From an uncultured Eubacteriales bacterium (GTDB taxonomy: Bacteria > Bacillota > Clostridia > Oscillospirales > Oscillospiraceae): a stretch of DNA of 64,000 nucleotides. Location of the stretch: positions 4,469-68,468 of the forward strand of contig URQA01000002.1 of assembly GCA_900549885.1 (NCBI GenBank), given 5' to 3'. The notes under the pieces were generated by a model. It was not told the DNA's origin and did not search any database. It was given only the letters and a program-made list of their open reading frames with translations. The translations under genes and the position numbers were made by a program. Of this stretch, positions 18,025 through 27,592 are shown one piece after another (position 1 is the stretch's first letter; each line of letters starts with the position of its first letter).

Positions 18025-18810
18025 ATGATCTATCTGCTTTATTTCCTAATCGCCATTGGGGCTACCACAGTGGGTTCGCTTACCGGGATGGGGGGCGGCG
18101 TCATCATCAAGCCCCTGATGGACCTGCTGGGCGGCTTCGATGTGGAGACCATCGGCGTGCTGTCCTCCATCACGGTGTTCGCCATGTCCATCGTGTCCGT
18201 GGGCAAACAGATCGCCCAGAAGGCCAAGATCGACTTCGGCACCGCCATCCCCCTGGCCCTGGGCAGCGTGGCCGGCGGCCTGCTGGGGCAGTGGATGCTC
18301 AAGCTCATCGTGGCCTCCGCCCCCAAGAATCTGGTCACCGTGGTACAGAACGCAGTGCTGTCCGTGCTGATCCTGGCCGTGTTCCTCTATATGCGCAACA
18401 AGAGCCATATCAAAAGCATGTCCCTCCACGGGCTTGCGCCGTCGGTGCTGGTGGGCGTGTTTTTGGGCATCTGCTCCTCCTTCCTGGGCATCGGGGGCGG
18501 CCCCATCAACGTGGCCCTCATCATCTACCTGTTTGGGTACGACACCAAATCCGCCACGGTGTGCTCTATCGTGACCATTCTCTTCTCGCAAATTTCCAAG
18601 CTGGGCAGCGTAGCCCTGTCCACCGGCTTTGCCGTGTACGACCTGTCCATCCTCCCCGTCATGGTGGTGGGCGCCATCGCCGGCGGCTTTATTGGCGCCA
18701 GTCTGAGTAAAAAGCTTCAGGAGCAGACGGTGGACAGAGCCTTTAACGCCGTACAGCTGCTGGTTCTTGCCCTGGCCATCGTCAACATCATCCGGAACGC
18801 CGCTGGGTGA
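18025..18810 (+). CDS. TauE/SafE-family anion exporter
   Basis: This 261-residue membrane protein has about eight helices and the TauE/SafE glycine-rich motifs in both halves (GSLTGMGGGVIIKP near the start and SFLGIGGGPINVAL in the middle). Members of this family export sulfite, sulfonates or related anions. I chose ATG 18025 because GGAGGGG lies 8 bp ahead; a start at 17962 would add 21 hydrophilic residues before the first helix. It sits between two sulfatase genes on the same strand, which makes export of sulfate or of a desulfated by-product a reasonable guess. Confidence 0.88.
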   Translation: MIYLLYFLIAIGATTVGSLTGMGGGVIIKPLMDLLGGFDVETIGVLSSITVFAMSIVSVGKQIAQKAKIDFGTAIPLALGSVAGGLLGQWMLKLIVASAPKNLVTVVQNAVLSVLILAVFLYMRNKSHIKSMSLHGLAPSVLVGVFLGICSSFLGIGGGPINVALIIYLFGYDTKSATVCSIVTILFSQISKLGSVALSTGFAVYDLSILPVMVVGAIAGGFIGASLSKKLQEQTVDRAFNAVQLLVLALAIVNIIRNAAG

Positions 18811-18919
18811 TGAGCGTCGGCCGCACATCTGCGGCCAGACTGCTTTCTTCGCCCTGGCCGACTCTATGAACCATTATTTTATCCCCGCCGTCCGGCGGGC
18901 CGCTGGGAGGTTATCTGCT

Positions 18920-20437
18920 ATGAACCACGCTTCTTTCCCCAACATCATTCTCATTCTGGCCGACGACCTGGGCTATGGGGATCTGTCCTGTATGAATCCA
19001 GCCTCCGGCATCCAGACCCGAAACCTGGATCGGCTGGCGGAGCAGGGCATGCGGCTGACCGACTGCCACTCCTCCTCCGCCCTATGCACCCCCTCCCGGT
19101 ATGGCCTGCTCACCGGGCGGTACAACTGGCGCTCCCGTCTCAAGTCCTCGGTGCTCCCCGGCCAATCCTTCCCCCTGCTGGAGCCGGGGAGGGAGACGCT
19201 GGCCACCCTGCTCAAAGGCCGGGGCTACCGCACCGCCTGCGTGGGCAAGTGGCACCTGGGACTGGGCTGGCAGACCAAAGAAGGTTATGAGCTGCCCGCC
19301 ACCTATCAGGATCCCAATGTGGACCAAGACCTCTGCTTTACAGGCATCGACTTCACCGCCCCCATCACCGACGGGCCCAACCAGCATGGGTTCGACTACT
19401 TCTACGGCATGCCCGCCTCTCTGGACCAGCCCCCCTTTGTCCACATCGAGAACGACCAGGTGCTCACCCCGCCGGACCACATGACCGGCGTGAAGGGACT
19501 GGTCCGTCACGGTCCTGAGCAGCCCTTCGACGTGGAGTACGGCCCGGCGGAGCCTGGTTTTGACCCGGCGGCCATGGTGCCCGAAATGGACGAAAAGGTA
19601 CTCTCCCTGGTGGACGAGTACGCTGACGGAGAGCAGCCCTTCTTTATTTACTACCCCACCCTGGCCGTCCACGGGCCTCTGATGCCCGCTCCGCAGTTCC
19701 GGGGCAAATCCGGTCTGAACGCCTATGCCGATTTTGTCCTCCAGGTGGACGACTTCGTGGGCAGGCTCACGGCCAAGCTGGAGGAGAAGGGCATTGCCGA
19801 CGACACCATCCTCATCTTCACCAGCGACAATGGCTGCTCTCCGGTGGCCAACTTTCCCCAACTCATCGCGGGAGGGCACAACCCCAGCTATCTTTACCGC
19901 GGCTGGAAGGCGGACATCTGGGAGGGAGGCCACCGCATCCCCTTCCTCATCCGCTGGCCGGGGCACATTCCCGCCGGGACAGCGTGCGGCCAGGTGGCCT
20001 GCCTGACCGACCTGTTCGCCACCTTCGCCCAGATCACCGGGGCCCAGTATGGCGACGGGGCGGGAGAGGACTCGGTGTCCCTGCTGCCCCTACTGCAGGG
20101 GGAGGACCGCCCCGTCCGGGACACCCTGGTCCACCACAGCGCCGACGGCTCCTTCTCCATCCGCAAGGGGCCGTGGAAGCTGGAGCTGTGCCGGGCTTCC
20201 GGCGGGATGCGTCCCCCCTGCACCGATGGCAGCCTGCCCCCCTATCAGCTCTATCGGCTGGACAGCGACATGGGCGAGCAATACAATCTGTATGAGGGCC
20301 AGCCTGAGGTCGCCCAGGCACTGATGGACCAGCTGGCAGAGTACATTCGCACCGGACGCTCCACCCCCGGCGCCCCCCAGAAAAACTGCCCCTGTAAGAA
20401 TTGGCCCGGTTTGGACTGGATGAACCTAAACGTGTGA
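18920..20437 (+). CDS. Sulfatase (arylsulfatase family, Cys-type), second paralogue
   Basis: This 505-residue enzyme is a close paralogue of the sulfatase at 16407-17921. The maturation motif CTPSR starts at residue 56, the metal ligands lie in LADDLGYGD (residues 13-21), and KWHLG, FTSDNGC and ADIWEGGHR are conserved between the two. It also lacks a signal peptide. Both proteins share a C-terminal phrase (GRSTPGAPQ, then NWPGLDW), so they arose by duplication. The ATG at 18920 has GGGAGG 9 bp ahead. The two probably act on different esters of related substrates. A perfect terminator follows. Confidence 0.94.
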   Translation: MNHASFPNIILILADDLGYGDLSCMNPASGIQTRNLDRLAEQGMRLTDCHSSSALCTPSRYGLLTGRYNWRSRLKSSVLPGQSFPLLEPGRETLATLLKGRGYRTACVGKWHLGLGWQTKEGYELPATYQDPNVDQDLCFTGIDFTAPITDGPNQHGFDYFYGMPASLDQPPFVHIENDQVLTPPDHMTGVKGLVRHGPEQPFDVEYGPAEPGFDPAAMVPEMDEKVLSLVDEYADGEQPFFIYYPTLAVHGPLMPAPQFRGKSGLNAYADFVLQVDDFVGRLTAKLEEKGIADDTILIFTSDNGCSPVANFPQLIAGGHNPSYLYRGWKADIWEGGHRIPFLIRWPGHIPAGTACGQVACLTDLFATFAQITGAQYGDGAGEDSVSLLPLLQGEDRPVRDTLVHHSADGSFSIRKGPWKLELCRASGGMRPPCTDGSLPPYQLYRLDSDMGEQYNLYEGQPEVAQALMDQLAEYIRTGRSTPGAPQKNCPCKNWPGLDWMNLNV

Positions 20438-20462
20438 GAAATAGGTCTGGTTTATAAACATT

Positions 20463-20511
20463 AAGGGATTTAGGCGCATCTTACCGCGCCTAAATCCCTT
20501 TCTTTCTATTT
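20463..20511 (+). terminator. Rho-independent terminator of the sulfatase operon
   Basis: AAGGGATTTAGGCGC (20463-20477) pairs perfectly with 20486-20500 around an 8-base loop, followed by TCTTTCTATTT. The rest of the gap to 20690 holds no gene that I can support. Confidence 0.9.
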
Positions 20512-20690
20512 GGCCCACACACCTCGATAAGGAACAAGCAGCTTGGATCTGCTGCATTTTCTCAAGGCCGAGATGCGCCACCCCTATTTCTCCATGCCCT
20601 ATCTCTTTTTGAGATTTGTCTCGGATTATGCCTCTGCCAGATTGCGTTACATGGGCGTACATTTCTCCCTCTCTATCACACACTTCCGTG

Positions 20691-20726
20691 AAATAAAAAG
20701 TCCGGGGCAGATAATGCCCCGGACTT
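20691..20726 (-). terminator. Rho-independent terminator of transporter operon B
   Basis: On the minus strand AAGTCCGGGGCA pairs perfectly with its complement (arms 20715-20726 and 20698-20709, loop of five), followed by TTTTTATTT. It ends the operon whose last gene stops at 20786. Confidence 0.9.
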
Positions 20727-20785
20727 AGATGCGAATCGGCAACCATATACTTTGTGCCACACGGCGTGGCACACCCTTCCCGCAA

Positions 20786-22501
20786 TCAAGATTTGGTGTA
20801 CCCGGCCATCTCCTGAGCCGCTAAGAAGCCGCTGGCCATGGCCCAGCCCATTTCACCGAACTTGCCGCCCTCATCGCTCTCCTTGAGCAGGCCTCGACAG
20901 CAGTCTCCGGCGGCGTACAGACCGGGGAAAGGCTTCCCATTCCGATCCAGTACCCGCAGGTTGTCGTCGTTGACCAAGCCGCCCTCTGCGCCTTCATTGA
21001 ACCGGGTCAGGAACAGAGCGTAGAAGGGCCCCTGCTCCACTGGTCGCAGGAAAGGCGCCGCCTTTCCGAACTGACTGTCCTGTCCAGCGGCGCAGTCTGC
21101 GTTGTACCGGGCGATCTGGGCCAGGAAGCCCTCCATATTCACCCCGGTCTTTTCTGCCAGTTCCTCCAGGGTATCCGCTTTTTTGGCTGCCAGATCGAAG
21201 GTACATTCCTCTTCCAGTTGCTCCCGCCAGGGGCGCATACATTCCACGTCTACCGGCGGGCCGGCTATATCCCCCCGGATGAGCTTATCACCCAGCAGTT
21301 CCAGCGTGGGTGTGTCCACCACAGCCCACCCGATCTTACCCGGCTGGTCCTCCATAGGGCCCACATGACGGCCCGGATCGCCTGGATCGCCCTCATTGGT
21401 AAAGCGCTCTCCCCGGGTGTTCACCATCACCATCTCCGGACAGCGGGCCAGGCACACAGAGCTGTACGCAAAGGGATGGTGCGTAGGTCCAAACAGGGGA
21501 ATTTTCACATGCTTTAAGTCAATGGCCCCGCCGATGTCCTCCACCATGTGGATGGCGTCGCCGGTATTAGCCGCCATGGTGAAGGTATGGGTGGGGAATC
21601 CCTCGTTGAAGGCGGGCAGCACCCGGTCCATAATCTCCCTGCTGTTGGAGAAGCCGCCGCTGGCCAGCAGACAGCACTTGGCCTCTACCAGCGTCTCCCC
21701 CCCCGGGTCAGCGGCTAAAACAGCACGGAACGCGCCGCAATCATCCAGCAAGAGCTTCTTGGCCGCGTGCTCGGTGAGGATGGTCACTCCCAGCTCCTTG
21801 CACCGGGCCAGCATAGACTCCACCACAAAGGTGCCCATCCAGCCAGGACCCATGGAATGGTCCGTGGACTTGACGTTGGCCGTGCGCTTTGGAAAGTCCA
21901 CATAGGCCTCCGCCCCCCAGGACATGAAGGCCGCCATGCCTGGGCTTACGTCGGCAAACCGGACCAGCTTGATGTAATCCTTCAGATCGCTGTAGTCGTA
22001 CAGCCAGTCGAACATATCCGTGACGGCGTAGGTGGCCTTGTACACCAAGTCCCGGCTGAGCTCACCCTTGGAGTTCTCCCACAGCCGCTGGGCGTGCTCG
22101 GCCCGGTGGTCGGGATAGCCGGCGGCGGCGTGAACCTTAGAGGAGCGCAGGATAAAATTGTGCCCCAGCGTGGTGTTTCCGCCGGGCTTTTTGGCCTTTT
22201 CCAGCACCACCACCCGCTTCCCGGTAAGCTCCGCATAGCGCACGGCGGCCACCAGTCCGGCGCCCCCGCCACCGATCACGACCGCGTCGCACGTTACGGT
22301 GCGCAGATCATGAGGCTCTGGTTTGGGTGACTCGGTGTTGGTGATGGCTCCGGCGGGGCACACCTTTTCACACTTGCCGCAGCCGATGCATTTGTCCTGG
22401 TCGATGGCATATTCCACACCCACAAACCGGATAGCGTGGACCGGGCATTCGTTATAGCAGTAGTGGCAGGTGGAGCAGTGTTTATCAATAATATAAGCCA
22501 T
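20786..22501 (-). CDS. Ferredoxin-fused FAD-dependent reductase (fumarate reductase flavoprotein-like)
   Basis: This 571-residue protein has two 4Fe-4S motifs at its N-terminus (C9, C12, C15, C19 and C38, C41, C44, C48), followed by an FAD-binding Rossmann fold (VVIGGGGAGLVAA near residue 75) and an FAD_binding_2 body like fumarate reductase and related enoate or ketosteroid reductases. RGERFTNEGDPG matches the conserved RF-NE segment of the family. The ferredoxin part would feed electrons straight to the flavin, so reduction of an activated double bond is the likely reaction. There is no signal peptide. It is the last gene of transporter operon B, which suggests that it reduces the imported molecule. 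Confidence 0.88.
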   Translation of the reverse strand: MAYIIDKHCSTCHYCYNECPVHAIRFVGVEYAIDQDKCIGCGKCEKVCPAGAITNTESPKPEPHDLRTVTCDAVVIGGGGAGLVAAVRYAELTGKRVVVLEKAKKPGGNTTLGHNFILRSSKVHAAAGYPDHRAEHAQRLWENSKGELSRDLVYKATYAVTDMFDWLYDYSDLKDYIKLVRFADVSPGMAAFMSWGAEAYVDFPKRTANVKSTDHSMGPGWMGTFVVESMLARCKELGVTILTEHAAKKLLLDDCGAFRAVLAADPGGETLVEAKCCLLASGGFSNSREIMDRVLPAFNEGFPTHTFTMAANTGDAIHMVEDIGGAIDLKHVKIPLFGPTHHPFAYSSVCLARCPEMVMVNTRGERFTNEGDPGDPGRHVGPMEDQPGKIGWAVVDTPTLELLGDKLIRGDIAGPPVDVECMRPWREQLEEECTFDLAAKKADTLEELAEKTGVNMEGFLAQIARYNADCAAGQDSQFGKAAPFLRPVEQGPFYALFLTRFNEGAEGGLVNDDNLRVLDRNGKPFPGLYAAGDCCRGLLKESDEGGKFGEMGWAMASGFLAAQEMAGYTKS

Positions 22502-22524
22502 AGGTTGATGCCTCCTTTGGGAAA

Positions 22525-22550
22525 CGCGGCGGGACGATCGTCCCGCCGCG
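22525..22550 (-). terminator. GC-rich palindrome after the locus B binding-protein gene
   Basis: A 26-bp perfect palindrome with 13-base arms (CGCGGCGGGACGA and complement) lies between the binding-protein stop and the reductase start. No T-run follows. It probably limits read-through or protects the upstream mRNA. Confidence 0.6.
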
Positions 22551-22568
22551 CGGCAGAATCATGCGAAA

Positions 22569-24329
22569 TTAGTCGGTAACCCAGATGCGGGCCAGGATCT
22601 GGTTAGCATTCCAGTTCTTAAACAGCCGCTCGCCGGTGTAGCCGCCAACCCGGCCGGAGATAAAGGTGCTGATGACCTCAGCGCCGCCCAGGTACAGGCA
22701 CCAGTGTTGCTCGGCCCAGTAAGTATCCATCTCCTTACCGATGCGCTCGGCCTCCTCCATGGTAGTGGCGTTCAGGAAGTCCTGCACCATCTGATTAAAG
22801 GTAGCGTCATTGATGGCGGTGGAGTTCTCTCGTCCGTCCGCGGTAAAGTAGGCCTGGACCTGAGAGATACGGGACTGGCCGCCGGAGACGAAAATGGAGA
22901 CCTCATTGGTCAGGTCCTTGCCGATCTGCTGCATCTCCGGGGGAGAATTGGCGATGGAGATGTTCATGGTGACGTTCAGGTTCTGCTTGAGGTAGTCGGC
23001 CACCAGCTGGAACAGGTCCGCATCCAGAGCGCCGAAGATGGTCACGTCAAAGGTGAAGCCGTCGGGATAGCCGGCATCCGTGAGCATCTGTTTAGCCGTC
23101 TCCGGATCATACTTATAGTAGGAGTCCTTCAGCTCCTGGCTCCACTCGTCGACGCTGCTGTACTGGGTGACCAGGGACCACACGCCGGGCATGTTCAGAT
23201 CCATGTCCTCATAACCGAAGTACTCGGTGTAGATCTCCTCGGAGTTGACCGCCATCTGCATGGCCTTGCGGACGTTGACATCAGCCAGGGCAGGGTGGGT
23301 GAGCTTCAGGCCGATCCCCACAGGGGCGGAGGCGAAGTCATAGCGGGTATAGCTGCCCTCTTCCATGGACTCCTCCAGGATCTGGGCCTCAGTGCGGGTG
23401 AGCACATTGCCGCCCCAGGCCACAATATCCAGATTGCCGGCCATGAACTGGGTCTGGACCTGGGTGGAGTCGGCCACCAGCTGGAGGGTGATGCTGTCCA
23501 GATAGGGCAGCTTGTTTTCGGGATAGCGCTCATCGTAGTCGTAGTAGTTCTCGTTGCGCACCAGCAGCATGTGGGAGTCGGGCACATACTCCTCCAGGAT
23601 GTACGGGCCGGTACCGGCGGCATAGTGCCAGTCGGCCTTCTGCTCGGCGGTGAGCTCATCCCACTCGTGGCCTGCGATCATGACTTGGTTGATCATGAAG
23701 TTGTTCAGGGCCAGCTCGGAATCGGTGTTGAAGTGGAATACGACGGTGAAGTCGCCGTCCGTCTCGATGGACTCCACCATGTTCAGCAAATCAGACCAGG
23801 GGTTCATGCACTCGTAGGGGGTGTCATAGCCGGAGCCGGTGCCCAGCAGCCGGTCATAGGACCACTTCACGTCCTCGGCCACCAGTTGACGGCCGTTGTA
23901 CGGCTCCTTGTCCTGGAAGTACACGTCCTCCCGCAGCTTGACGGTGAGGTCGCCATTCTCAAAGGTGTAGCTGTCGGCGATCTGGCCGGTCATCCACTCC
24001 ATGGTCAGGTATTCGCTGGTGTAGATCTCACCGCTGTCCTCCCTGGCCCAGTCGATGCCGAACAGAGGCTCATACCACAGGTTGTAGTTGCGCATGTCGG
24101 CCACAGAGGGGTCATAGTCGTTGTAGAACTCCTGGAAATAGACAGTCAGATTGCCGCCGTACTGGGGTTCCGTGCTGGCGGGGGTGCTCTCAGAATTGGC
24201 CGGGGCTGGGTCCTGGGAATTCCCCCCGGGTGCATCGGATCCGGTCGGCGCAGGGCTGCCGCAGGCCGCCAGGGACAGAGCCATGGCCAGGGTCAGCAGC
24301 AGGCAGGTGAGGCGTCTTGCTTTTTTCAC
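22569..24329 (-). CDS. Family 5 solute-binding lipoprotein (locus B)
   Basis: This 586-residue protein has a lipoprotein signal (MKKARRLTCLLLTLAMALSL) with lipobox LAAC and acylated C23, then a Pro/Ser-rich tether. The mature domain carries the family 5 phrases DVYFQDKEPYNGRQLVAEDV and AAGTGPYIL. YYDYDERYPENKLPYLD is shared almost exactly with the locus D protein and in part with locus C, marking a common subfamily distinct from locus A. It follows the two permease genes and precedes the ferredoxin-flavoprotein reductase gene. The ligand is unknown. Confidence 0.93.
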   Translation of the reverse strand: MKKARRLTCLLLTLAMALSLAACGSPAPTGSDAPGGNSQDPAPANSESTPASTEPQYGGNLTVYFQEFYNDYDPSVADMRNYNLWYEPLFGIDWAREDSGEIYTSEYLTMEWMTGQIADSYTFENGDLTVKLREDVYFQDKEPYNGRQLVAEDVKWSYDRLLGTGSGYDTPYECMNPWSDLLNMVESIETDGDFTVVFHFNTDSELALNNFMINQVMIAGHEWDELTAEQKADWHYAAGTGPYILEEYVPDSHMLLVRNENYYDYDERYPENKLPYLDSITLQLVADSTQVQTQFMAGNLDIVAWGGNVLTRTEAQILEESMEEGSYTRYDFASAPVGIGLKLTHPALADVNVRKAMQMAVNSEEIYTEYFGYEDMDLNMPGVWSLVTQYSSVDEWSQELKDSYYKYDPETAKQMLTDAGYPDGFTFDVTIFGALDADLFQLVADYLKQNLNVTMNISIANSPPEMQQIGKDLTNEVSIFVSGGQSRISQVQAYFTADGRENSTAINDATFNQMVQDFLNATTMEEAERIGKEMDTYWAEQHWCLYLGGAEVISTFISGRVGGYTGERLFKNWNANQILARIWVTD

Positions 24330-24403
24330 GTTTCATTCTCTCCTTCATAGTTTTTTCATGTCCACGGCGGGCGCCGTTCAGGCCTCCGCCGGGTATGACC
24401 GTG

Positions 24404-25408
24404 TTATTCCGCGGCCGCCTTTTGGCGGCTCAGGCGCTCCGCCGCCCGGCGGAGCTTCTTGGTGCTGTAGCTACCCACACCGCCCTTGAGCCTGGGGTCC
24501 AGAATGTCCCGGACGCCGTCGCCGAACATGGCGGAGGAAAAGACCATCAGGGCAATCAGCACGCCGGGGGCAATGGCCAGCAGCGGGTGGATGAGCATAT
24601 AGTCCCGGCCCTGGTTGGTAATGAGGTAGCCCCAGGAGGGGGTGCCCACATTCACGCCGTAGCCCAGGAAGTTCATGGACGCCTCCATCATCACCACGCC
24701 GCCCAGGGAGCCGGCCATGTTGATGATGATAATGGGCATGATGTTGGGCAGCACGTGCTTGACCATCTCCCACAGGGCGTTGGAACCCAGCATCTGAGAC
24801 ATTTTGACGTATCCGGCGTCTTTCACGCTCATGGCCGCGGACCGGATAATGCGGGAACCGGCAATGCCTCCCGGCACCGAGATGGCAATGATCATCTGAG
24901 GCATACCGTTGCCCAGGAGCACCATGAGGATCAGCAGGATCAGCATGGAGGGAATACACTGCCAGGCGTCCACCAGGCGCTGGATCAGCAGGTCATAGCC
25001 GCCGCCCAGCACCGCGCTGCTCACGCCGATGATGGTGGAAATGATGGTGGACAGGATGGTGCAGGCGATACATAGGATCACCGAGGTCCGGGCGCCATAG
25101 ATGAGATAGCTCAACAGGTCACGGCCCAGGCCGTCGGTTCCCAGCAGGAATACCTTTCCTTTTTCTATCGCCTCCGCCTTTTCCTCCGCGTCCAGCAGGA
25201 AAAACGGGTCCTCCAGCTTGTCAATGACGCTGGTCGTCATCTGGCCGTCCACCATGGGGTAGGGGGCCAACACATCCGCAAAGATGGCTACCAGCACCAG
25301 CAGAATCAGAACGATCAAGCCCAGCCCAGCCAGGGGCTTGGTCTTGAACAGCTCCTTCAAAAAGGATGAGCTGTGCTTCTTGGGTTTCACGCCTTCTTGC
25401 TTGCTCAC
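24404..25408 (-). CDS. Peptide-type ABC transporter permease, DppC family (locus B)
   Basis: This 334-residue permease has about six helices and the DppC/OppC markers LGTDGLGRDLLSYLIYG and GDGVRDILDPRLKGGVGSYS. I chose the GTG at 25408 because GAGGAGG sits 8 bp ahead and the protein then begins VSKQEGVKPKKHSS; a longer frame from 25483 overlaps the upstream gene and looks spurious. Its start is 13 bp after the DppB-like gene. The EAA-type loop AAMSVKDAGYVKMSQMLG is present. Confidence 0.93.
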   Translation of the reverse strand: MSKQEGVKPKKHSSSFLKELFKTKPLAGLGLIVLILLVLVAIFADVLAPYPMVDGQMTTSVIDKLEDPFFLLDAEEKAEAIEKGKVFLLGTDGLGRDLLSYLIYGARTSVILCIACTILSTIISTIIGVSSAVLGGGYDLLIQRLVDAWQCIPSMLILLILMVLLGNGMPQMIIAISVPGGIAGSRIIRSAAMSVKDAGYVKMSQMLGSNALWEMVKHVLPNIMPIIIINMAGSLGGVVMMEASMNFLGYGVNVGTPSWGYLITNQGRDYMLIHPLLAIAPGVLIALMVFSSAMFGDGVRDILDPRLKGGVGSYSTKKLRRAAERLSRQKAAAE

Positions 25409-25421
25409 AGCCGTCACCTCC

Positions 25422-26453
25422 TCAGTCCAGCTCCACCCGGGGATCGATCCACTTATAGGCCAGATCCACCAGGAGATTGACAATCATTACGAAAATGGAA
25501 AATACCAGCACGCAGCCCTGGACCAGAGGATAGTCCCGGCTGTCCAGAGCGGACACCACCTGGGCGCCGATGCCGGGCATATTGAACATAGTCTCCAAAA
25601 TAACGGAGCCGCCGATCATGCCCGCCACCGCGCCGCCGATCATGGTGATGATGGGGATCATGGAGTTGCGCAGGGCGTGGACAAATAGGGTGCGCTTTTC
25701 TCCCACGCCTTTGGCCCAGCAGGTGCGGATGTAGTCCTGGCGCATGACCTCCAGGGTCATGGTGCGCACGGTGCGCAGCTGCATGCCCGCCTGGGTCAGC
25801 GCGCCCAGGAGGGCGGGTACCAGGAACATACGCATATTTTCCACCGGGTCCTGGAAAAAGCTCACATAGGTCATGGGCGGCGCGTACCCCCACCACTTGG
25901 CCGGGTAGACCAGCACCATAGTGGCCAGCCAGAACACCGGCAGGGACAGCAGCAACACGCTGATGGTGCGGATGACATAGTCTCCGATGCTGTCCTGGCG
26001 GGCCGCGCAGTAGATGCCCAGGGGAATGGAGATCAGGTTGGAGAAAATGAGGGTCAGAATACCCAACTCCAGCGTCACAGGCAGCTGGCGGGAAATGATG
26101 TCCCAGACGCTCTCGGTCTGGAACAGGGATTCGCCCAAGTCGCCCCGGAAGATACCGAAAAACCAGTCAAAAAACTGGATAAGGGCAGGCTTATCCATGC
26201 CCAGCATATGCTCCACTTGGGCCGCGTCCACCGTGATGCCGGCGGTTTGAAACTGATAGATCATGTAATCCACCGCGCTGGTGGGCACCGCCCGCAGCAA
26301 GATGAATACGATAACGCATACCAGCAGCACCGTGGGGATCAGCAGCAGAATGCGCTTGAGGGCGTACCGAGCCATGCCGTTGCCCCGGTAGGTCATCACC
26401 ACCAGGAAAACCAGCAGGGCTGCGACACACAGCAGTACAATGATTGGGACCAT
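25422..26453 (-). CDS. Peptide-type ABC transporter permease, DppB family (locus B)
   Basis: This 343-residue permease shows DppB markers, with DYIRTCWAKGVGEKRTLFVH and ILETMFNMPGIGAQVV. It has an unusual extra N-terminal helix (MVPIIVLLCVAALLVFLVV) before the standard start MARYALKRILLLIPT, so a shorter 317-residue form starting at that ATG is possible. I kept 26453 because its ATG overlaps the upstream stop codon (TGATG) and GGAGGGG lies just ahead. Confidence 0.92.
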   Translation of the reverse strand: MVPIIVLLCVAALLVFLVVMTYRGNGMARYALKRILLLIPTVLLVCVIVFILLRAVPTSAVDYMIYQFQTAGITVDAAQVEHMLGMDKPALIQFFDWFFGIFRGDLGESLFQTESVWDIISRQLPVTLELGILTLIFSNLISIPLGIYCAARQDSIGDYVIRTISVLLLSLPVFWLATMVLVYPAKWWGYAPPMTYVSFFQDPVENMRMFLVPALLGALTQAGMQLRTVRTMTLEVMRQDYIRTCWAKGVGEKRTLFVHALRNSMIPIITMIGGAVAGMIGGSVILETMFNMPGIGAQVVSALDSRDYPLVQGCVLVFSIFVMIVNLLVDLAYKWIDPRVELD

Positions 26454-27592
26454 CAGCGCCCCCCTCCTTTCGCGGCGACCTTGTGACAGGCGACAAAATG
26501 TTGGTTGCCCACATCCACAAAGGCCGGTTCCTCGGTGCGGCAGCGCTCGTCGGCGTATTTGCAGCGGGTGCAGAAGTTACAGCCCCGGGGCGGATGGATG
26601 GGGCTGGGCAGGTCCCCTTCCAGCAGGATGCGCTCCCTGGCCCGGTCCACCGTGGGATTGGGAATGGGCGCGGCGGAGATGAGCGCCTGGGTATAGGGAT
26701 GCAGGGGATGCTCATACAGCTCATCGCTGCCAGTCAGCTCCATAATCTTCCCCAGATACATCACAGCCACATTGTTGGAGATGTGCCGGACCACCGACAG
26801 GTCATGGCCGATGAAGATATAAGTCAGGCCCAGCTCCTCCTGAATCTTCATCATCAGCCCCACAATCTGGGCCTGGATGGACACATCCAGGGCGGACACG
26901 ATCTCGTCGCAGATGATGAAAGAGGGATTCATGGCCAGGGAGCGGGCAATGGAGATGCGCTGGCGCTGGCCGCCGGAGAACTCATGGGGATAGCGGTTGG
27001 AAAAGGCGGGATTCAACCCCACCAGCTCCAGCATCTGGGCGGAGCGCTCCAGCTGTTCCGCCTTGCTTCCGGCGATCTTGTGGATCTGCGGCCCCTCCAT
27101 GATGATCTCATGGACGGTCATCCGGGGATTCAGGGAGGAATACGGATTCTGGGTGATCATCTGCAGCTCCCGGTGGAGTTGGCGCAGGTCCTTCTTTCCC
27201 ATATGGGTGATATCCCTGCCGTTGTAGGTGATCTGTCCGGCGGTGGGAACATAATTGCGCATCACGCAGTTTCCGATGGTGGACTTTCCGGAGCCGGACT
27301 CCCCTACGATGCCTAGGGTCTGCCCCTTTTTGATCTGGAAGGATACCCCATCCACCGCCTTGACCACCTCGCGTTCCCGCCCGGGCAGCCCGCCCCGAAC
27401 TGGGAAGTGCATCTTTAGGTCGCTCACCGTCAGGATCGGCAGGTTGCTGAGGATCGGCTCGTCTAGGTCATGCTTGGGGGGTGTCTGCGCTTGGATGCGC
27501 TCGTCCAAAATCTCCTTGACGTCCTCTCCAATGGGCAGATCCGCCGTGGTCACTTTGTCGTGATAGGGCCGGGGCTTGATCTTTATGCTCAT
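26453..27592 (-). CDS. Peptide-type ABC transporter ATP-binding protein, DppF/OppF type (locus B)
   Basis: This 379-residue ATPase has an N-terminal extension of about 50 residues, then Walker A (GESGSGKST), signature FSGGQRQR, Walker B FIICDEIVSALDVS and the C-terminal Cys-rich domain (GCNFCTRCKYADERC). The glutamate after Walker B is followed by IVSALD instead of the usual PVSALD or PTTALD; the locus D protein has the same change. ATG 27592 overlaps the stop of the upstream ATPase gene (ATGA). Confidence 0.93.
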   Translation of the reverse strand: MSIKIKPRPYHDKVTTADLPIGEDVKEILDERIQAQTPPKHDLDEPILSNLPILTVSDLKMHFPVRGGLPGREREVVKAVDGVSFQIKKGQTLGIVGESGSGKSTIGNCVMRNYVPTAGQITYNGRDITHMGKKDLRQLHRELQMITQNPYSSLNPRMTVHEIIMEGPQIHKIAGSKAEQLERSAQMLELVGLNPAFSNRYPHEFSGGQRQRISIARSLAMNPSFIICDEIVSALDVSIQAQIVGLMMKIQEELGLTYIFIGHDLSVVRHISNNVAVMYLGKIMELTGSDELYEHPLHPYTQALISAAPIPNPTVDRARERILLEGDLPSPIHPPRGCNFCTRCKYADERCRTEEPAFVDVGNQHFVACHKVAAKGGGR

